64,000 bases of DNA, taken from assembly GCF_026151205.1 (NCBI RefSeq), contig NC_087082.1:8129908-8193907 (forward strand), given 5' to 3'. The translations under genes and the position numbers were made by a program. The notes under the pieces are model-generated. The model ran no database searches, was not told the DNA's origin, and saw nothing but the letters and a program-made list of their open reading frames with translations. This DNA comes from Bolinopsis microptera. Lineage: Eukaryota > Ctenophora > Tentaculata > Lobata > Bolinopsidae. Shown here one piece after another: positions 19,989-32,091 of this stretch; within the stretch, counting starts at the first letter, position 1; every line of letters starts with the position of its first letter.

Positions 19989-21838
19989 AAAGTAAAGTAA
20001 AGTAAAAATTATGACATAACATCATCACTAATGTCTACAAAGTATCATCACACTACATGGAAAAATAACTATTTCTCCATCAAATTTAAAGGTAATAATT
20101 TATCAAATATTAATCATGAATAAAAACAACATTACAAAAAATTAATTTATTCATACTTCCCAGTGGAGTAAAGATTTATAAAACGTTTCTTTGCTACATA
20201 AGGATGGAACCACAGATAATCATTGTGTTTTTCCTTATTACTGATATAACTGGTACCTTCAATTCTTGTTAAAACTTCTTTCGAAACATTCCAAAAATGA
20301 AAGTCATTTACAATACATTTAGAAATCATATTCTTTTTAAAACTTTCCAATCCAATTTTAAAACTCAAAACTGTCAAGCAGTTCTTCACCTCCGAAGGGA
20401 GTTTGTTCCAATAAGGAACTACCCGCTCTGGAAGAAAAGAACACTGAAGATTCTTGACCTTTGTCACACTCTTACTACATCTATTGGATGAAACCAGATT
20501 AAGACCTGATCTGCTTGGTCTGAACAAGTCTGAACCATAATCAGTCAAGCCATTAATAACCTTAAAAGCTTCAATAAGGTCCCCACGTATTCGCCGCTCT
20601 GCCAGCGTTGTCAAATTAAGGATTTCCAGTCTACGGCTGTAAGGAAGAGTACCCACCTCATCAATCAGACGGGTAAACCGCCTCTGGACGCTCTCCAGCT
20701 CCAAAACAGTCCCCCAACTTCCATGAGCCGCAACTGGATTCCACAATTGGACACAATACTCTAGATGAGGTCTTATCAAAGCTTTATAGATGGCTATCAA
20801 TACACATTTTTCTCTAATTATCAAATTTCTTACAATCCAGCAAATCATTCGATTTGCCTTGGAAATTCATGCTTTTATCTGTTCATTCCAAAGCAGGGAA
20901 CTATGGGTAATAACCCCCAAATCTTTTTCCTGATCAGATACTTCAAGTTCTACGCCATTTACTAAATAATTTAAGTTAGGGTTGCTATTAAGATTAATAT
21001 GAACAACTTTACATTTAGCAGGATTAAACTTCAAAAGCCAAATACTCTCCCAGACTTCCAGTTCTACAATATCTTCAGCAACACTGCTGTGGTTAGCTGC
21101 ATTACCAATCAACTTGAGGTCATCTGCAAATAATTTAATCTTGTTCTTGACTATATCAGGTAAATCATTAATATAAAGAATAAATAGCAAAGGACCCAAT
21201 ACTGACCCCTGGGGAACACCAGATAACACGTGTTTCACCTCAGACCATTGTCCTTCTACACAAACCCTCATGGTTCTGTCTGTAAGAAAATCTTTAATAA
21301 CATCTAAAACTTTTCCTTTGACCCCAAACCCCTCCAATTTAGATAAAAGTCTAAAGTGGGGGACAGTGTCAAAGGCCTTACTAAAATCAAAATACAGTAG
21401 ATCAACAGGATCACCTTCATCTAAAATATCAAGAATATTATCAAATGTCTCTAAAAGATTAGATAAGCAAGATTTGCCCTTAACAAATCCATGCTGATGC
21501 TTTGATATTCGTTCTTCTAAAAAATCCAATAAATGTGCCCTCACCAACTTTTCGTACACTTTGCACAAAATACAAGTTAAGGAAACTGGTCTATAGTTTA
21601 AAGGATCTGATTTAACACCCTTTTTAAACAATGCTACAACGGATGCTGACTTCCACACCTCAGGAAGAGATCCCGTTTCTGAACACATTTTAAATAATTT
21701 AGTGACTGCTTCTACAAAGTTGTCATCATAAGCTAACGATTTTAACTTTGGATGAACACCATCCGGACCTGAACTCTTAAAAATATTAAGCTTTAAAAGT
21801 TGCTTCTTAATATCAGCACTGCTAACTTGCAAATCACA
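19989..21838 (-). pseudogene. LINE-C reverse transcriptase and C-terminus (3' half of a split element)
   Basis: RT blocks on the minus strand: KSSGPDGVHPK, NYRPVSLTCILCKVYEKLV, HGFVKGKSC, DLLYFDFSKAFDTVPH, GVPQGSVLGPLLFILYINDL, LFADDLKLIG. A frameshift or short gap near 20850-20890 separates RT from the C-terminal frame (RPHLEYCVQLWNPVA to 20147). The tail is (TTTAC)n at 19989-20008. The 5' edge at 21838 is the junction with inserted LINE-D: the interrupted frame QI|CDLQVSSADIKK continues in the endonuclease half near 25839. Confidence 0.9.
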
Positions 21839-24800
21839 GATAAAAAAAAGGGCACTGGAGTGGCTCTCTATGTTTGTGACACTCTTAGTGCCAGAGTAAA
21901 CGGCAATGTATCCCATATCACTGAACATTTAGAAACTCTTTTTGTGGCCGTAAGTAGTACAACTTCCCCAGTAACAGTTGGTGTAATGTACCGTCCTCCA
22001 AGTGGTAATGTCAATGTTGCACTATCTGAACTCTCTGACATCCTTGACAGTCTCCCCAAGTGTAGTTACCTAGCGGGTGATTTTAACATTGATTTACACG
22101 ATAAGAATAGCACAATCGTACAACGCTATGAAGAAATACTATTAAGTAAAGGATTTTTCCCCCTAATTTCGTTAGCAACACATGAGAAACCAGGCTGCAA
22201 AGCATCCTGTATTGATAACATAATAACTAACGACGTAGAGAGTATAGTAGCTTCTGGAATACTGACTGACCGTATATCACACCACTCACCCATCTTCCAA
22301 ATCTTTGATAGAAACTTGGACTCTAGCAGAATTGACCTGAAATACAAACAGTATTATGATTACAACAAACCGAATGTAAAAGCTTTTTTACAGACTCTGG
22401 AACATGATCTCAATAATAATGTTATCGACAATTTTACAACATTTCACGACATATTTAAGGACTGTATAGATAGAACTTGTAAGTTAGAAACCCCTAAATG
22501 CTCTAAAAGAACAGCACTGAACAACCCATGGATTACACCAGACCTTGTGGGCAAAATTTCATATCAGCACGAACTTTACGATAAATGGGTAAAGGTCAGA
22601 AAAGTTAAATGTAAATTTGGGGAAATTGAAAATAAAGGGGGGACATGCCAATGCCCAATATGTTGCTCAAAACGTGACAAGTATAAAAAATACAGTGACT
22701 GCAGGCGGAAGGTCAAAAAAGATCGCCGCAATGCTCAATCTAAGTTCTATGGTGGAAAATTTGCAGAGTTGCACGGAAACAGTAAAAAGACGTGGGAATT
22801 AATTAACCAAATACGGGGTAAACGAAAACGACAAACCAAACCTCTATTTACTATCAATAATGAAAAAATTACTAATCGTAGGGTAATAGCTAATGAGTTT
22901 AATAAGTACTTTGTCTCCCTAGCTTCTAATCTTAACGAGGCATACAATGAAATCGGCGAACTATTAATTAATGGCATCCCCAGTATCTATGACTACCTAC
23001 CAAAATCCAACACGACCAGTATTTACATGCATGATTGTACAATCGATGAAGTATGTAAAATAATATCAGAATTGAAAAATGGCAAATCGTCTGATATCCC
23101 AATACATGTTGTAAAAGCGTCATCCAGAAATCGCCCCCCTATTATCTGTACTATACAATGAATGTTTGAAGGAGGGAATATTCCCGGACGATTTAAAGAT
23201 TGGCAGGATCAGTCCCATATACAAGAAAGAAAATGAAGAATTACTTGAAAACTATAGACCAGTCTCTACCTTAGCCGTATTTGGTAAGTTATTCGAGAAA
23301 ATTATATATAGTAGGCTATACAGCTTTTTCCAGTCACAAAATATGATCTATGAAAATCAGTATGGATTCCGTAAAAATCACTCTACTAGTCATGCCCTGA
23401 ATTTCTCAGTGAATTATATAGAATCATGCCTTAATAAAAAGCAGCACGTGCTCGGAATATTCATTGATCTAAGCAAAGCATTCGATACCATCTCAGCTGA
23501 CAAATTACTGAGTAAGCTAGATAATTACGGAATTCGAGGCAATGCCAACAAACTCATTGCTAGTTATCTCTCTAATAGATATCAATACGTCTCGGTCCTA
23601 GGAGAAGAGTCTGACAAGCTTCCAGTTCTCTTTGGAGTACCCCAGGGATCTTGTCTTGGTCCGTTACTATTTATTATTTATATCAACGACCTATATAGGG
23701 CAACTGAACTAGGCAAGTTCATTCTATTTGCTGACGATACAAATATATTTGTCGCGGATGAATGTAAGATAAAGTTATATGAACGAGCAAACCAAATTCT
23801 CAAACTGGTACAACTGTATATGAAATGTAATCTCCTGCATATTAACATTAAGAAATGCTGTTACATTCACTTTAAACCAACGAATAGAAAAAGCAAGGTA
23901 GAACATAATGAAGAAGAACACGTACTTACTCTAAACAATGTAGTAATAAAGCAAGTCAAAAAGGTGAAGTTTCTTGGTGTTATTATTGATGATCAGCTTA
24001 AATGGGATGCTCATATACGGTCGCTCAACACAAAGCTGAAATGTGAAAGTGGGAAAATTTGTAGAATACGGCACATTATTCCAGAAAAACTCTACAAAGA
24101 ACTGTACTACACACTATTTGAATCACACTTGCGATTTGGGATATCAGTATGGGGTGGCCTTAGTAACAACAGGCTTGAACCAATATTTATCACTCAGAAG
24201 AAATGTGTTAGAATACTATTTGGTAACCGAGAGGCGTACTTAGAAAAGTTTAGAACTTGTGCTAGAACACGAAGTAAAGACAAGCAAAAATTAGGAAGCG
24301 ACTTCTATGAAAAACAGCACACAAAACCGCTATTTAAGAAAAATGGTTTACTAACCATACACAGTTTGTTCAAACACACATGTTTATTGGAAATGTTCAA
24401 AATCAATAAATTAGAATCCCCAGTCCCACTCCTAAATCTATTTAACAGATCATCAAGACGTGCTGATCGATTCATCACTCCAACCCCATCCACCTCCTTC
24501 ATATATCAATCGACAAAAATGTGGAACGATTGTAGAAACACTGCTAGCAATATCAACTTCTCTACATCAACGAACCTTGTGAAATCCACAATAAAAAAGG
24601 AGTTACTCGGCATGCAGTCCAGGTACGACGAAATAGATTGGTGTGAACTGAACTTCGATTCCAACGAACTGAAATTCTAATGTCTACTCAATGAAGATAT
24701 GCTGAGCGCTAAAGCCGATTGAAATGTTAATGTCTAAAGTATAAAATTTCGGCGGTCACGCCGCGCATTTTGCGCGCTGTGCCGCTATTTTTGGCCCATC

Positions 24801-25838
24801 TTATCAGATATTATTTACAATGTACTCGCACAGTACATGCAGGGCATGCCTCAAGATCATATTAGTGTAGGAATCATTATGTTTTCAACAATTCATTATA
24901 TGTCGAATTCAGCAGTGAGTCCTCTCTTCGTCCGGTTTGTGGGTTTGTCGCCTGTCTGGACTCTCGTAGTCATGTAATTTTTAATTTTTAATTTCTAATT
25001 TGTTATTTTAATTTTAATTTTAATTTTTCAATTTTCTAAATGTGTGTTCTGCTCCGGGACTCGATTACCGTATCGGCTTTCTTGAGACTGTAAATTTGGA
25101 AAGCCAACTATGCGGGGCGCCTGCCCACCGGCACTGAAGAGTGATCAAAGAATTAACTAAAATTTCCTAATATAACGATTGAATATAGAGTTGTTTAACC
25201 GGCGCGGCCATGGGTGTGTGGCCTAGCTTTGGCTGCACACCTATGACTGCGCTGTTGCTGGTGGACAGGCGCAGTTTTTGTTGTGCAGTAGTGTTGCAAG
25301 AGAATAAAACCAACTTATTATGTACTAAATGGAATCAAGAATATTATTGACTATATTTGATAACGATGAATTGTAAATTTCGATCAATTTATATTTTTCG
25401 GTCTCCAATTATTGAACTGCGGAAGCTGGTTGCCTCAACAATGTTGACTATGCATGGTATGACTGAATTATAAAAACGTGATAATTGAACGAAAAATAAA
25501 TGATGAACATGATTCAAAAACTGTAAACCACCAAATGAATTATCGCTTAAATTTAAATAAGTATTTAAACAAAAACCACCATGTGCCGTTAAGCAGCAGG
25601 GCGCGGCTCATCTGGGCCACAGCAAATCGGCGAAAATGGGTTCGAAAAAGCCACTATTGGCACTCGAGTCCTTGATCTTTCCGATGGTTCACTGGGGCTT
25701 TTGAGCTGCCGTCCTTCAGCTTCTGTAAACTGAAATTACTACCAATCCAAGTTGAAGCAATCAGCCGACGCGCGGCTTTTATGGTTATATATGATATGTT
25801 TAATCTGTAATAAAGATCAAAATTCAAATTTGTTTCTC
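21839..25838 (+). mobile_element. LINE-D (5'-truncated non-LTR retrotransposon) inserted in LINE-C
   Basis: The 5' edge falls inside the endonuclease: GTGVALYVCDTLSARV, LAGDFNIDL, SCIDNII, then SHHSPIF where the family normally has SDH, so the catalytic Asp may be lost. One extra base at about 23131 shifts the frame; it continues at 23166-24680 with NYRPVSTLAVFGKLFEKII, QYGFRKNHST, FIDLSKAFDTIS, GVPQGSCLGPLLFIIYIND, LFADDTN and the C-terminal CVRILFGNREAYLEKF. Coding ends at 24680. The remaining 1.1 kb to the LINE-C junction is non-coding; how much is LINE-D 3' UTR is unclear. Confidence 0.87.
24681..25838. other. Non-coding segment between LINE-D coding end and LINE-C junction
   Basis: Contains GC-rich patches (CGGCGGTCACGCCGCGCATT near 24750), an ATTTTTAATTTTTAATTT tract at about 24977-25035 and a degenerate near-duplication (AAATTTGTTTCTCTCTAAAATTTGTTTCTCC) at the LINE-C junction. 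No gene seen. It is probably LINE-D 3' UTR plus tail or another passenger. Confidence 0.5.
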
Positions 25839-27225
25839 TCTAAAATTTGTTTCTCCACTAATAACATCTTTATCATAATCCAAAGTGTCATTTTTAGGAA
25901 GAGGGCCAGGTGGCTCACACACAAACACTGAGCTGAAGGCACTTGCAAGTACTTCAGCAGACTCAGCAGAACTATCTGTGCGTGTACCATCTCCTCTATC
26001 CAGGGAAACCACACTTGATTTTACTTGCCTTTTGTTACGTAAATATGAGTAAAAAGACTTACTATTCTGCTTTAAATTAGATGTAATCTTCTTTTCATAG
26101 TTAACTTTAGCTTTAACTTCAGCCACTTCAAAAATATGTTGCTTGCTATTAGCATAACTAAAATTGATTACAGATGGATTTCTATCAAACTCAGCCCATG
26201 CTTTGTCCTTATTCTTCCTCATTCTCTTAAGTGAAGTTGTACTCCATGGCAACTTGACAGGCCTGTTGTCGAGATAAACAGAAGCAGCTGGGACAGCAGC
26301 GGCAACAGCCTCCAGTTTACCATGTAGTTCAGTCCACATTTCTTGAACATTATAATTTGTAGAACTATAATCCCAGTCAATGTTATCCATACTAAACTTC
26401 AATAATTCATCAGACGAAATCTTACCCCAGATAGGTTTTACAGTTTTCTCTTTAGGACTCTTATCAGTATTTGGCGAAACAACCAGTTCGACAAGTATCC
26501 CAACGTGATCACTCTTACCAAGCGGTGAAACAATCTTACAACCGTTGACAAGAGCATCATTTGTATACAAGACCTGATCAAGGAGGCTCTCCTGGAGAGT
26601 ATCTTTCACAAGCCGTCTTCTGGTTGTTTCGTTGGTAAAGTACCACGTTAAACCACTGTCATTAAAAATATCCATATACTTCTGTTGAATAGTTAAAAAT
26701 TGATTTCTACTAAAGATATTATTATTTACACTTCCATTTACCCATGATACAGTAGGTAAATTAAAATCTCCTATAAGGATTGCTTCAGAATTGTTCTTTT
26801 CACTACATATACCCTTGATACAAGATAGTAATTTATTGTTCTGTTTTAAATTTAAAGAAGTTGATCTATAAATACAACAAATAGTAATCAATCCACCAGA
26901 TGTGTTAATACTAACAGCTAAAGAGTCTGGTGCACTTAAAAAAGAGCTTACTAAAGAAGCATTACAACTGTTCTTGATATAAATGATAGAACCACCACCC
27001 CCACTTATAATATTGGTTGAATTGTCAATCTTAAAATCTCTATCCTTTCTAAACATAGTAAAACCTTCAATAAAAATTTCAGCATCTAATATGTCACTAC
27101 TAAAATGAGTTTCTGTTATGCAAATCACATCAATAGATTTATATACTGGTAAAATACATTTAAGTTCATCAATTTTATTAAAAAGTCCATTAGCATTGGT
27201 GTAAAATATATTTAAGCCTTTACTG
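25839..27225 (-). pseudogene. LINE-C endonuclease (5' part of ORF2)
   Basis: APE-type endonuclease motifs on the minus strand: YTNANGLFNKIDEL (about 27190), ICITETHF with the metal-binding Glu, LIGDFNLPTVSW, and PLGKSDHVGI with the catalytic Asp-His. A linker leads to SVFVCEPPGPLPKNDTLDYD. The ORF2 frame overlaps the end of ORF1 by a few bases (ORF1 stop in GCTTAA at 27212). The frame ends abruptly at the LINE-D insertion, where ETNFREKQI runs into foreign sequence. All endonuclease key residues look intact. Confidence 0.9.
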
Positions 27226-28141
27226 ATTCTCCTTTCGTCTTTTCCAACCTGTTCTTCTCTGCTTCCAACTGTCTCTTCTTCCTCTCCTTTCTGGCTAAAA
27301 AATGAATCTCGCGGTCTGATCTACACTGGTCTTGATTGATCCAGTAGGACGATTCCTTCCAGCCTTTACCAAAGTCAGAGTAAAAATTTACTGACTCTTC
27401 GCCGACTGTCTGTATGATGAGAGGTCGACAGTAGTCATGGTTGTTTGGATCAACTTTTCCAGCACGATGGCAGCTAACAATGTCGTCTTTCTTCATCTTG
27501 AGTGTTTCTACGCAGAAAGAGACATCATCCTTCTGACGCTGCTTAGGGTTCTTCTCCTTACTCTCAGGAACCTTCAGAACACATAAGTTATGTTTCCTTC
27601 TGTCCCTTTCAAATGCATCAGTGTGCATCTTGGACTGCACTTTAGCAATAACATTTTCTGATGACTGGGAGTTGCTCAGATCTTCTATTACTGTCCTCTG
27701 AGATTTTGCTGTAATTTCTGAGTAAAGTTGCACAGCTTTGTTGACAGTTTTATCTGTGCTTCCTTTAATAGCTTCCTTAATCGAGTTAGTCAGGGCTGGG
27801 GTCAAATGTTGGAGTTCCTCTTTAATAATAGCCCTGACAGCCCCGTTTTCCTTAGTGTCAGCTGAGGTATGAGGCGCCACAAAACAGTATGGGCACTTCC
27901 AGTTTGTTAGATTCAGTAACATCTCGTTTTTAAGGCCAGATAAACCAACACAACTCAGGTGCCAAAATAATTGGCAAGCTTCACATTCAACTGATAGTTC
28001 TTCTGACATGTAAACATCACATTGGCAGTATTTTTCCTCTGGCACTGGGACATTATCAGAAGATGAATCCTTAGGGGGACTCGTCTTGACTCCACGTTTT
28101 TTTCGTATCGACACCCTCTCGGGTACATTGTTACTTGCCAT
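27212..28141 (-). CDS. LINE-C ORF1: PHD-finger nucleic-acid-binding protein, 309 aa
   Basis: Residues 38-86 form a PHD finger (C4HC3): CQCDVYMS, CEACQLFWHLSCVGL and WKCPYCF. A helical, probably coiled-coil region follows (about 100-170), then a C-terminal domain with CVLKVPES, VSCHRAGK and RPLIIQTV motifs typical of the RRM-like domain of CR1/Jockey-clade ORF1 proteins. The C-terminus is very basic (ARKERKKRQLEAEKNRLEK). The protein should bind element RNA and chaperone it in the RNP. The frame is intact, with ATG at 28141; the element's ORF2 is split, so this copy is not autonomous. Confidence 0.88.
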   Translation of the reverse strand: MASNNVPERVSIRKKRGVKTSPPKDSSSDNVPVPEEKYCQCDVYMSEELSVECEACQLFWHLSCVGLSGLKNEMLLNLTNWKCPYCFVAPHTSADTKENGAVRAIIKEELQHLTPALTNSIKEAIKGSTDKTVNKAVQLYSEITAKSQRTVIEDLSNSQSSENVIAKVQSKMHTDAFERDRRKHNLCVLKVPESKEKNPKQRQKDDVSFCVETLKMKKDDIVSCHRAGKVDPNNHDYCRPLIIQTVGEESVNFYSDFGKGWKESSYWINQDQCRSDREIHFLARKERKKRQLEAEKNRLEKTKGESVKA

Positions 28142-28180
28142 CCCTCAAATTATTTGTTATATAGTAGTGTTGAAAGTATT

Positions 28181-28363
28181 AAAAAAAAAACCCTCACACC
28201 CGATTTCTCGAGTATTCGGATGAGTAGAACGGGGGGCTGCATAGACCACTCACGATCCTTAGCTGAATGTCAACGACACTCACCCCACGACCAGGCAGGC
28301 AGTGGGATTTGAACCCGCAACCTCACGATTGCAAAGCTGGCTAACCAACTGCGCTACCTGGCC
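28181..28363 (-). mobile_element. tRNA-derived SINE, copy 1
   Basis: Minus-strand head at 28363-28292 has a pol III A box TAGCGCAGTTGG and B box GGTTCAAATCC in a tRNA-like cloverleaf. The body continues GTGGGGTGAGTGTCG, TGCAGCCCCCCG and CTCGAGAAATCGGGTGTGAG, ending in a 10-base homopolymer at 28181-28190. It is inserted just upstream of LINE-C. The body is shared with copy 2 at 47286-47590 but is shorter. Confidence 0.85.
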
Positions 28364-28532
28364 GTTAAAAAAATAGCTGGTTATAAATTAATATAATCGT
28401 AATTAAGCTTTTACATGTATGCCCGGTTGAGCTTAATGCAGCTGCAGGTGAAACTTTTAGTTTTCACCTGAATAGATGAAGGCCGCGCCACGCATCAAAT
28501 AATGTTTTTCACAACCTGCAACCACACCCAAT

Positions 28533-28640
28533 ATGACCTTGTCATACGTTGTATGACCCGCCGCGCACGAGTGCGCGGCTCCCCCTGTATCGTAGAAACT
28601 CTACTATAGTTAAACGACGATGGGGGTCACGTTACCTGAG
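28533..28640. repeat. TCATACGTTGTATGA repeat family, copy 1
   Basis: A palindromic core TCATACGTTGTATGA is followed by CCCGCCGCGCACGAGTGCGC (itself a hairpin) and GGCTCCCCCTGTATCGTAG, ending near GGGGGTCAC. Copies in the opposite orientation are at 58258-58347 and 59533-59628. No coding potential. Confidence 0.75.
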
Positions 28641-28680
28641 GACCCCAGGCTTTAATGTTGGTAAACAACGAATAGAGATT

Positions 28681-28790
28681 TGGTCGGGATTATTATGACC
28701 GGGATAAAGTGGTGGGTTTAGGGTAAGTTCGCCATATTTTTCCCGAACCACATTTTCACCGGTCGTTAATAAACCCGCCTACTCAGCTTT
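28681..28790. mobile_element. MITE of the CCCGAGTAAGG family, degenerate copy
   Basis: GGTCGGGATTATTATGACCG and CGCCATATTTTTCCCG match the complete copy at 48724-48844. The terminal CCTTACTCGGG is missing or worn. Confidence 0.65.
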
Positions 28791-29142
28791 TAGGGTTCCC
28801 AAGGGGTATGGGTGCTCATATTTTAATCGTTGTCTTATATTCACTAAAGAAGACTATTGGGACACTTGTTGTAGGTTTTTCGACTTCATTTGGCTAAAAT
28901 TGCAAAAAATTTACCTTTTTGCCCAATTCTTGTCATATATCCTTATTGTCAAATTTGATTTAAATAGGCCAATTTTTAATTTCTTAGGTATTGACTATCT
29001 CTACATAATGAAATAGGACTCAAAGTAAAAGTAACAGTTAAATTTAAACTTGAATTAATTAAAACTGATGAAAGGTATGATCCAGATGAAGATAACGAAG
29101 ATGATTACAACTTATTGGAAGACTAAACAGCTCTCCCTTTAT

Positions 29143-30662
29143 AATAATAATAATAATAAATACAACTTTTATAAACCGCCTTATAGCTAAATCATATAAC
29201 TCGATATAATTTAATCCTGGAGATAAACTCCAGTGCTTTCTAAAGCGGCTCTTACATTAACTGAGCTTAGTTTAATTGAAAATTAGACATGACAAGTTCA
29301 TTTTACCTATAATGTAAATGCAAAATCAATCAAATGCTAGAGAAAAGAAGTATGTTTTAAGTTTGGTCTTGAAAGATGTAACTGACTCAGCTGATCTTAT
29401 GTCGTATGGCAAGGAATTAAATACTTTAACTGCACAGTGACTAAAAGCTTTCTCTGTGTTTACATAGTTAGGAGAGGGCGGAAAACTAAGGTAAAAATAA
29501 TCATTATCAAGACGTACATTTTTAAAACTTTGCTGCCTAGGAGATATCAACTCTTTTAAGTAAGGAGGAGCTATATTATTTAAACACTTGTAGGCAAGTA
29601 GGGCAATCTTAAAATCTATTCTAAATCTAACTGGTAGAAAATGAACTTTCTTAAGTAGTGGAGTAGTGTGTGCCTTTCTTCCTCTCCCGAAAATAAATCT
29701 TACAGCAGAATTTTGCACCTTCTGTAAACGACTTAAATCATAAGAGCTCAGTCCAAAATATAAACTATTGCAATAATCAATTCTAGAGAGTACTAGAGCA
29801 TGAACAAGCTGAATCTTAAGGTTAAAAGACAGTTTTGATGCAATAAACCACAAATTTCTGATCTGAATATTACATGCTTGAACCACTGACGTAATCTGAT
29901 CACTCATTGAAAGATAACTGTCCAAATACAGCCCAAGACTCTTCACAGTTCCACTAACAACATGTGGCTCTTGATCCTTAACAATCTGTAGAGAGGCTGG
30001 AATATTTTTTGAGTCAAATTTAGAGGATATAACGATGACGTCAGTCTTAGAAGAATTCAGTTGAAGGAAATTGTTTGTCATCCATTTCTTGATATCAGAC
30101 ATACAGTGTTCCATATTGTGCTCTAGCTGTGATGGGTCATCAGAATCAAGAGTGAAATACAGCTGGGTGTCATCAGCATACAAATGAATACAGCACCCAT
30201 GCATACTTGCAATGTTCTCAAGATCTTTGGTGTACAATATGAATAGCAGGGGGCCAAGGATTGAACCTTGTGGCACACCTATCTCAAGAACAGTTGATGA
30301 GGAAGACGAATCCTTGACTTTGACACAAAATGAACGGTTAGCCAAGTAGGACCTGATCCATGTAAGAGCAATGCCTGTAATGCCATAAGCAGATCTTAGC
30401 TTCTTGATTAATCTTGGGTGATTGACAGTATCAAAGGCAGCACTCAAATCTAGAAGTAAAAGAACAACTTTAGTTTTCTTGTCAATAGTTATCAAGATGT
30501 CGTTATGGATTCTGGTTGTTGCAGTTTCACAGCTATGAAACTTCCTATAGCCGGACTGAACTTTAGAAAGCAAGTTGTTATCCTCAAGATAACTGGTGAG
30601 CTGTATAGATACACACTTCTCAATGATTTTTGACAAGAATGAGAGATTGCTAATAGGCCTCA
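29143..30662 (-). pseudogene. LINE-E (same family as LINE-A), 5'-truncated, frame intact
   Basis: The frame starts in RT block 2 (RPISNLSFLSKIIEKCV) and carries SGYRKFHSCETATTRIHND, LLLLDLSAAFDTVNH, GVPQGSILGPLLFILY and LYADDTQLYF, then the long C-terminus ending FKTKLKTYFFSLAFD at 29326. There are no stops over about 445 codons, so the insertion is recent. The 3' tail is (TTA)n at 29143-29162. The 5' break at 30662 abuts a 320-bp repeat. Endonuclease and ORF1 are absent, so this copy is immobile by itself. Confidence 0.9.
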
Positions 30663-30666
30663 CCAT

Positions 30667-31000
30667 ATCATAACTAGCAGGAACCCGTATAACTCTAAAA
30701 TAGTGTCAAGACTCAAGAGACTAAATAATTATTACCAATTTAATTCGCGTTTTTGACACCACTTGGGGGTTCAAATTTTGGGCTCTAAAACTCCTATTCC
30801 TTGGCCAATTTTTTATTTTTTCATGCTGATTTGGAGGCCATTAAAGCATTTGACCCAGTCAAAAAAGTATCAGTTGTATATCTTTTACGGTTTTTGCGGA
30901 AAGTCGCGTTAAAGTTGATGCCGTGGTGTCAGTAAAATGGTACGGATAAACACATCCATATATATCGTCTCGCTTTATATATAGTAAGATATCGATCTGG
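30667..31000. repeat. 320-bp interspersed repeat, copy 1
   Basis: Matches 36336-36652 over its length (TTTGACACCACTTGGGGGT, CTTGGCCAATTTTT, TATCTTTTACGGTTTTTGCG, GATGCCGTGGTGTCAGTAAA). An internal inverted pair, GTGTCAAGACTC and TTTTGACACCACTT, can form a stem. No coding potential. Confidence 0.85.
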
Positions 31001-31203
31001 TTGTTACGCTTCAAATGTTAAAAATTATTTTCCATCTAGTTTGACTAACCACGAGTTATTATTTCTGTCTACTTTCAACAATTATTGATAATTCGACTTG
31101 TTTCACAAGTTTTAGCAATGCGAAAATTTCTAAACTTGCTTATCTCTAATAAGGAAATTTACATCTGAGACAAAATTTTTGAATCTAAAATTGAAAGGTT
31201 GGA

Positions 31204-31319
31204 CACCGGTAAAATGGCGACCGGGAAAATGTGGTGGGTTTTGAGCAATTTCGCCATATTTTTCCCGAACCATATTTTAACCGGTCGTTATAAACCCGTC
31301 GTAATAATCCCGAGTAAGG
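31204..31319. mobile_element. MITE of the CCCGAGTAAGG family, partial
   Basis: ACCGGTAAAATGGCGACCGG, GCCATATTTTTCCCGAACCA and the right terminus AATAATCCCGAGTAAGGT are present. The left terminus is degenerate. Confidence 0.7.
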
Positions 31320-32091
31320 TAGGCGGAATGACAGGCTGAGCGCGGCCCAGTAAGGGGTCACGACGTGATACAAATATGAACTAGTTTCCAACGAAAACTT
31401 TAATTAAATTATTTCATGGGACACCAAATAATTAGCAACATATACCACGGCTTATGGGGTATAAATCATTTCACTTTTTAATAATCATAACTATTGCTTG
31501 CTACATAACACGTTGTATACCTCTCGCGCGATCGAAAAGGGTTACAGCGTGTGTAAAACTATTGCCACTTAGGAATCCAAAAGGAATCTGTGGCAATTTA
31601 GCACTCCATCTGGCCACGAGGAATCTACCAAGGAACCGTACCTGCACGTATATTTTACTTGTGAAAAATGCGTCACACAGTATGCATAGACTCATGGCTA
31701 TGTGAATATTATACAGAGTTCAACATTTTGTAATACGTTACATGCTGGTTGCTGAGTGGTTAAGGAATCAATGCCGAATAAAATTGTCATTCTCAAATTT
31801 TCAAAATTTGTTTAAATATCGCCATGCTTTTAAGACAAATACATGAAATGACATGATTCCACGCCACTTTGATGTCTTTAAATTTGATGTCCTTAAATTA
31901 TTTCAATGCAGTCACTCAGATGATTTTTAAATCGGGACACTTAAATAAAGACACATACTCTGCCCACAATAAGGGGCCATAATTTTTAAATTATGTAACA
32001 GTATAGAATTATTATTATTATTATTATGTCTTAGCGGACTAGGAGTAGCTAAATAGTGTCTAGAAGTGGCTACCTTTTACAAAACATACCA
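31320..32091. other. No gene recognised
   Basis: AT-rich, with an (ATT)n tract at 32011-32028. A short open frame at 31454-31705 shows no known motif and is probably fortuitous. Confidence 0.4.

Noticed and set aside
28292-28363. Functional tRNA gene
   Set aside because: A and B boxes are good, but the acceptor stem does not close properly and it is attached to a SINE body.
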